Assembly (NCBI RefSeq): GCF_003710815.1
Contig: NZ_RHHP01000006.1
Span: 124,001-188,000 of the forward strand
Source of the DNA: Brevibacillus centrosporus
Lineage (GTDB): Bacteria; Bacillota; Bacilli; Brevibacillales; Brevibacillaceae
Direction: 5' to 3'
DNA: 64,000 nt
The stretch's first letter is position 1, and each line of letters starts with the position of its first letter. A model generated the notes under the pieces. That model searched no databases. It was not told the DNA's origin and was given only the letters and a program-made list of their open reading frames with translations. The position numbers and the translations under genes are program-made. This document shows, in pieces, positions 60,298 through 64,000 of the stretch.

Positions 60298-60781
60298 TGA
60301 GGTAGGTAGGGTTGATGTGCACCTCTGACGCAAGATCGGCCAGGTTGAGCTTCTCCGCAAATTTCTGGTGGATGATGTTCATCGCATCTGTAATGATTCG
60401 CGTGTAGGCAGCAAGAGCAGGGCTTTTCTGATACTTTTGCAGGATCTCCACCAGCTCCCTCTCGATGACCGGCTTGGTCAAATAGTCTTCCACGCCCAGT
60501 CGGATCGATTGCTTGGCATAGTGAAAATCCTGATAGGCAGTGACGATGATCAGATCGATGTCACTATGCTGGGCACGCAGCTTTTCGCCTAAGGAGAGGC
60601 CGGATTTTCCAGGAAGATTGATATCCAGAAAGGCGAGATGAAGAGGCACCTTCTGGCTGATCGCCATGGCCTGACTACCATCCGCTGCCTTGTATAGATT
60701 CCACAAGGGAAACATGGGCTGAATCAGAAACTCGAGCTGATCCAGCTCCAACGGTTCATCATCCACTAACAGCACGTTCAT
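60287..60781 (-). pseudogene. YesN-like response regulator, C-terminally truncated
   Basis: The receiver domain is whole: VLLVDDEPLELDQLEFLI, with the phospho-acceptor Asp in LAFLDINLPGKSGL and DYLTKP. The AraC output domain begins (FAEKLNLADLASEVHINPTYLSRRF) but its second half, about 50-60 residues, is missing; the frame runs on as junk (HENRLLFDGCF) from the symporter gene. It cannot bind DNA normally. Its start overlaps the stop of the kinase gene. Confidence 0.85.
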
Positions 60782-61578
60782 CCTCTCACCTCACTCTCAT
60801 AGGGGTCGCATAATACAAAAGGCCATACGACCAGCACCTGCGTTCCGCCTTCTTCTATAGGGGATAAAGACAGCTGGGCATGGTCCCCAAAGCATAAGTG
60901 CAGCCGTCGGCGGATGTTGTCCAAGCCGTGGCCGCTCTTTTCCAGCTGAGGTTCCTCTGTCGGGGGAGCCTCATGAGAGAGGTCTTCCATGCCCGAAGAT
61001 CCGTTATCGATAACTTCGAGACGGACTTCTTCGTCTTCCGAGCTGATTCGGATCTTTAGAAGCGCCTCTCCCATTTTGCGCTCCAGTCCGTGCTTGAAAG
61101 CATTTTCAACTAAAGTCTGCAGGACGAACGGAGGGATGCAGGCAGATAACAGATCATCCGCGCAGTCGAGCTGGATGGAGAGGCGGCTGCCAAAACGCAG
61201 CTTCTGAATCTCCAAATATTGCTCGGTGTAGTCGATCTCTCTTTGCAGCGAGATGAGCGGCTCCGTCGACTTGTACTTGAATTTGAGAAACTGGGACAAT
61301 ACCTCGAGTGCACGCACCAGCTCGCGCGTCCGGTTCAGCCTGGCCAGACTGAGGATGACATTCAAGGTATTGAACAAAAAATGAGGCTGGATTTGCTGAT
61401 TCAGCTGGTTGTACAAGGCTTGCTGCAGCTCTTTCTCCAGCTCGATTTTCACGTTTCGATTTTCCAACAGGTCGATCCGCTTCTCAAAAATAAACAGGAA
61501 CAATAAAGCAATAGCTTCTATGATAGGAGCCAAAATGAAGAACAGAATGAGCAACGTGAAACCTTCAAAACTAATCAT
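60778..61578 (-). CDS. Sensor histidine kinase, YesM/LytS-like
   Basis: About 266 residues from the ATG at 61578, which follows GAAGGGA. It has only one membrane segment (MISFEGFTLLILFFILAPIIEAIALLFLFI), then the His_kinase domain NQLNQQIQPHFLFNTLNVILSLARLN with the phospho-His, and a HATPase with NAFKHGLERKMGE and GHGLDNIRRRL. The kinase is intact while its cognate regulator is truncated. Confidence 0.88.
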   Translation of the reverse strand: MISFEGFTLLILFFILAPIIEAIALLFLFIFEKRIDLLENRNVKIELEKELQQALYNQLNQQIQPHFLFNTLNVILSLARLNRTRELVRALEVLSQFLKFKYKSTEPLISLQREIDYTEQYLEIQKLRFGSRLSIQLDCADDLLSACIPPFVLQTLVENAFKHGLERKMGEALLKIRISSEDEEVRLEVIDNGSSGMEDLSHEAPPTEEPQLEKSGHGLDNIRRRLHLCFGDHAQLSLSPIEEGGTQVLVVWPFVLCDPYESEVRG

Positions 61579-61667
61579 GAGATCCCTTCTGTACGATGAT
61601 TTCTCACTTGATTTGCTACAGTCCATCATAGCATGTGGAAGGTGTTGCTTTTCATTTTTAACGTAAA

Positions 61668-61699
61668 AGAATATAAAAACATGAACGTTTTTATATTCT
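61668..61699. repeat. Perfect 13-base inverted repeat between the kinase and ABC genes
   Basis: AGAATATAAAAAC (61668-61680) and GTTTTTATATTCT (61687-61699) with a 6-base spacer. It sits about 90 bases upstream of the kinase start and about 125 bases downstream of the ABC operon end. It has T runs on both strands and so could be an operator or a weak terminator. Confidence 0.75.
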
Positions 61700-61719
61700 G
61701 GAGCGCATAACGAAGTACC

Positions 61720-61788
61720 TCAGCGTCCGCATCTGGCATTACGGCGGTGAAACTTTCCGATAAAACGCGGTCGCTCCTCCATGAACAT
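61720..61788 (-). CDS. Possible small basic peptide after the ABC operon
   Basis: A 22-codon frame, MFMEERPRFIGKFHRRNARC then GR and stop, starting 36 bases after the DppF-type stop. CGAGG lies 7 bases ahead of the second ATG. On the plus strand the same edge forms CCTC-GGTA-GAGG with seven T bases (61790-61808), which reads as a terminator in the opposite direction. It may be chance. Confidence 0.2.
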   Translation of the reverse strand: MFMEERPRFIGKFHRRNARCGR

Positions 61789-61823
61789 GCCTCGGTAGAG
61801 GTTTTTTTATCAATTTTAATGAT

Positions 61824-62816
61824 TTACTGTTCAACGAGATGGCATGCGACCTGGTGTGTGGAATGCAGGCTCGTCAGGCCAGGTACTTCTGTCTTGCAGC
61901 GCTCAACAGCATAAGGGCAGCGTGTGTGGAAACGGCAGCCCGTTGGCGGGTTGATCGGTGAAGGAACATCGCCGCGCAGGATGATTCGCTCCTGTTTCTT
62001 GGTCACATCTGGTACCGGAATCGCCGAAAGCAACGCTTGGGTGTACGGATGCTTCGGGCTGTCGAACAGCGATTTTTTATCCGCGATCTCTACGACTTTA
62101 CCCAGATACATCACCATGACGCGATCGGAAATGTGACGCACGACACCGAGGTCATGGGAGATGAACAAATACGTCAGCTTGAACTGGCGCTGCAGACTTT
62201 TCAGCAGGTTCAGCACCTGCGCCTGGATGGAAACGTCCAAGGCAGAAACGGCCTCGTCACAGATGATCAGCTTGGGCTGCATCGCGAGGGCACGGGCGAT
62301 CCCGATCCGCTGGCGCTGTCCGCCGGAGAATTCGTGCGGGAAACGGTCGATCTGATCCGGGCGAAGACCTACGTAGCTGAGCAGCTCGATGATGCGCTCA
62401 CGGCGTTTGTTCGCAGGAATGACGTTTTGGATCGCCAAAGCTTCTCCAAGAATCTGGGAAACGGATTGCCTTGGATTGAGCGAAGCGAACGGGTCCTGGA
62501 AGATGACCTGCAGATCTTTTCGCATGTCGCGCATTTGCGATTTGGACATGGCGAGCAGGTCTTTTCCTTCGAACAATACAGAGCCACTCGTCGGTTCATC
62601 CAGCCGCAGAATCGCACGTCCCGTCGTCGATTTCCCGCAGCCGGATTCGCCAACGATGCTGAGCGTCTCGCCCTCAAAAATGGTGAAGCTGATATCGTCC
62701 ACCGCTTTTACATGGTTGACAGTACGGCCAAAAATGCCGCCTTTGATCGGAAAGTGCTGCTTGAGATTGTTTACCTGGAGCAACGGTTTTTTCTCGTTTG
62801 GAGCGAGTCCAGTCAT
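61824..62816 (-). CDS. Peptide ABC transporter ATP-binding protein, DppF type (second system)
   Basis: A 330-residue ATPase: Walker [17 protein letters not shown]-loop [14 protein letters not shown], signature [15 protein letters not shown], Walker [16 protein letters not shown]-loop [11 protein letters not shown] and C-terminal [18 protein letters not shown]. Walker B reads DEAV rather than the usual DEPV/DEPT, a small change. It follows the DppD-type gene by 3 bases. Confidence 0.95.
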   Translation of the reverse strand: MTGLAPNEKKPLLQVNNLKQHFPIKGGIFGRTVNHVKAVDDISFTIFEGETLSIVGESGCGKSTTGRAILRLDEPTSGSVLFEGKDLLAMSKSQMRDMRKDLQVIFQDPFASLNPRQSVSQILGEALAIQNVIPANKRRERIIELLSYVGLRPDQIDRFPHEFSGGQRQRIGIARALAMQPKLIICDEAVSALDVSIQAQVLNLLKSLQRQFKLTYLFISHDLGVVRHISDRVMVMYLGKVVEIADKKSLFDSPKHPYTQALLSAIPVPDVTKKQERIILRGDVPSPINPPTGCRFHTRCPYAVERCKTEVPGLTSLHSTHQVACHLVEQ

Positions 62817-62819
62817 GTG

Positions 62820-63842
62820 TTATACCCCCGTTTCCGTAGCCATCTTCGTTTGTCCATCCCATTCCGGAGTGTACATCCAGCATCGTACCTGGCTGCCGTC
62901 TGCTTGCTCGAGAAGCTCAGGCAAGCGAGTCTCGCACAGCGGTGTCGCATGCGGACAACGAGGGGCAAACCGGCATCCCACTGGCATATTGAACGGGCTT
63001 GGAACATTCCCTTTGATCGCCTGCAGCTCTTCCACGTCTTCATCGAGGCGGGGGAGGGAGTTCATCAGGCCGATCGTATACGGATGGCGAGGGTTTTCAA
63101 ACAAGTTTTTCGCAGTGGTGTACTCCACGACTTTTCCTGCGTACATAACGGCCACGCGATCACACGTCTCCGCAACAACACCCAGATCGTGGGTGATCAT
63201 GATGATGCTCATGCCAAGCTCTACCTGCAGCTTTTTCATCAGCTCCAGAATTTGCGCCTGGATCGTTACGTCCAGTGCTGTGGTAGGCTCGTCAGCGATG
63301 AGAATTTCCGGACGACAAGCGAGTGCCATCGCAATCATGACACGCTGACGCATACCACCGGACAGCTCATGCGGCTCTTGTGTAGCGCGTTTTTCCGGGG
63401 AAGGGATCCCGACAAGCCCCAGCATTTCAACGGCTTTATCCCAAGCTTCTTTTCGTCCCATATTCTGGTGTAGGCGCAATACCTCAGCGATTTGCTCACC
63501 CACGGTATATACCGGATTAAGCGAGGTCATCGGCTCCTGAAAAATCATCGAGATTTCGTTGCCGCGAATGGCGCGCATTTCCGGCTCGGATCTTTTCAGC
63601 AGGTCTTGGCCTTTGAAAAGAATTTCTCCTCCTACAATTTTTCCCGGAGGACTGGCAATCAATCGCAAAATCGAAAGGGATGTGATACTTTTTCCACAGC
63701 CTGATTCGCCAACGAGACCGAGCGTCTCTCCCTTGTTCAGAGAGAAATCAACGCCATCGACGGCCTTGCTGACACCATCGTCTGTGAAGAAGTGCGTTTG
63801 CAGATTGCGAACGTCCAGGATTTTTTCTTGTTGTCCCGGCAT
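62820..63842 (-). CDS. Peptide ABC transporter ATP-binding protein, DppD type (second system)
   Basis: A 340-residue ATPase: Walker [17 protein letters not shown]-loop [12 protein letters not shown], signature LSGGMRQR, Walker [16 protein letters not shown]-loop [10 protein letters not shown], and the C-terminal [19 protein letters not shown] long C-terminal tail past RCWMYTPE is present. GGAGGGAG lies ahead of the ATG. The operon reads leftward from beyond the window. Confidence 0.95.
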   Translation of the reverse strand: MPGQQEKILDVRNLQTHFFTDDGVSKAVDGVDFSLNKGETLGLVGESGCGKSITSLSILRLIASPPGKIVGGEILFKGQDLLKRSEPEMRAIRGNEISMIFQEPMTSLNPVYTVGEQIAEVLRLHQNMGRKEAWDKAVEMLGLVGIPSPEKRATQEPHELSGGMRQRVMIAMALACRPEILIADEPTTALDVTIQAQILELMKKLQVELGMSIIMITHDLGVVAETCDRVAVMYAGKVVEYTTAKNLFENPRHPYTIGLMNSLPRLDEDVEELQAIKGNVPSPFNMPVGCRFAPRCPHATPLCETRLPELLEQADGSQVRCWMYTPEWDGQTKMATETGV

Positions 63843-63854
63843 GGTGCTCCCTCC

Positions 63855-64000
63855 TTAGTTCAAGTCAATTCGTTTATTGAAATAGCGATACAGGACATCG
63901 ACGAGCAGGTTGACGAAAACGAAGATGATCGAGGCGATCAGGACGCCGCCTTGGACGACTGGCAGATCACGCATGCGGATCGCGTCGACAATCAAACGAC
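63855..64000 (-). CDS. Peptide ABC transporter permease, DppB type (C-terminal end, cut by window edge)
   Basis: The last 47 residues of a DppB-type permease: RDLPVVQGGVLIASIIFVFV, then NLLVDVLYRYFNKRIDLN, then TAA. This end matches the analogous gene at 8183. It lies 13 bases upstream of the DppD-type start and belongs to the same operon. Confidence 0.88.
   Translation of the reverse strand, partial: RLIVDAIRMRDLPVVQGGVLIASIIFVFVNLLVDVLYRYFNKRIDLN

Noticed and set aside
59077-60300. A 407-codon plus-strand frame opposite the symporter pseudogene
   Set aside because: Its composition is that of a shadow (charged, repetitive, His/Asp-rich) and it has no homology that I recognise. The minus strand carries the SSS motifs.
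1-64000. CRISPR arrays, tRNA or rRNA genes, prophage modules, integrase or attachment sites
   Set aside because: No regularly spaced repeats, no cloverleaf-like sequences, no phage structural or integrase motifs were found on reading.

Overview
The window looks like the chromosome of a Brevibacillus-type member of the Paenibacillaceae (Bacillota). The evidence is mid-range GC, strong AGGAGG ribosome-binding sites with frequent TTG and GTG starts, SLH-domain secreted proteins, a YtvI-like permease, HxlR, Rrf2 and RpiR regulators, and close kinship of many proteins to Bacillus and Brevibacillus families. I see no rRNA, tRNA, CRISPR array or prophage. Genus assignment is inference.

Layout. Positions 1-5100 hold the end of a sensor kinase, an AraC regulator, two small proteins and an HxlR / MFS pump / aldo-keto reductase stress module. 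Positions 5138-16959 form one long operon: anmK, a peptide-type ABC importer (substrate-binding protein, two permeases, two ATPases) with an embedded cytoplasmic serine hydrolase, murQ, and a GlcD/GlcF-type D-2-hydroxyacid dehydrogenase. Read together this is a full route from anhydro-muropeptides to GlcNAc-6-phosphate and pyruvate. Positions 16958-29750 hold an SLH-like secreted protein, Nudix genes, an msrA remnant, a DAACS symporter, an NAD salvage operon (nrtR-like regulator, a gutted PARG-like gene, pnuC, nadR), a quinone oxidoreductase, an Rrf2 regulator and an MFS pump. Positions 29797-40090 hold an SLH protein, an ArsR/SRPBCC pair, exporters, and an RpiR regulator beside a divergent class-III aminotransferase and a second DAACS symporter.

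Positions 40098-50759 are a second wall-related region. A LysR regulator faces dipeptidase, P1-family (DmpA-like) peptidase and serine-hydrolase genes. An IS3-family relic sits inside the terminator of that operon. It is followed by namZ, an amiE-like gene and nagZ, a secreted set that strips GlcNAc, peptide and MurNAc from muropeptides. Positions 50706-61600 show decay: a sugar ABC operon with frameshifts, a nonsense codon and an AT-rich insertion of about 2 kb carrying unrecognised genes, and a deletion that fused a response regulator to a sodium/solute symporter. The window ends inside a second peptide ABC transporter operon on the minus strand.

The main positive finding is the combination of the AnmK-importer-MurQ-GlcDF operon with the distant NamZ/AmiE/NagZ set. 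The main structural finding is a small intergenic hairpin repeat family, present at four places and sharing a 3' module with a fifth hairpin, that tends to sit just behind terminators.
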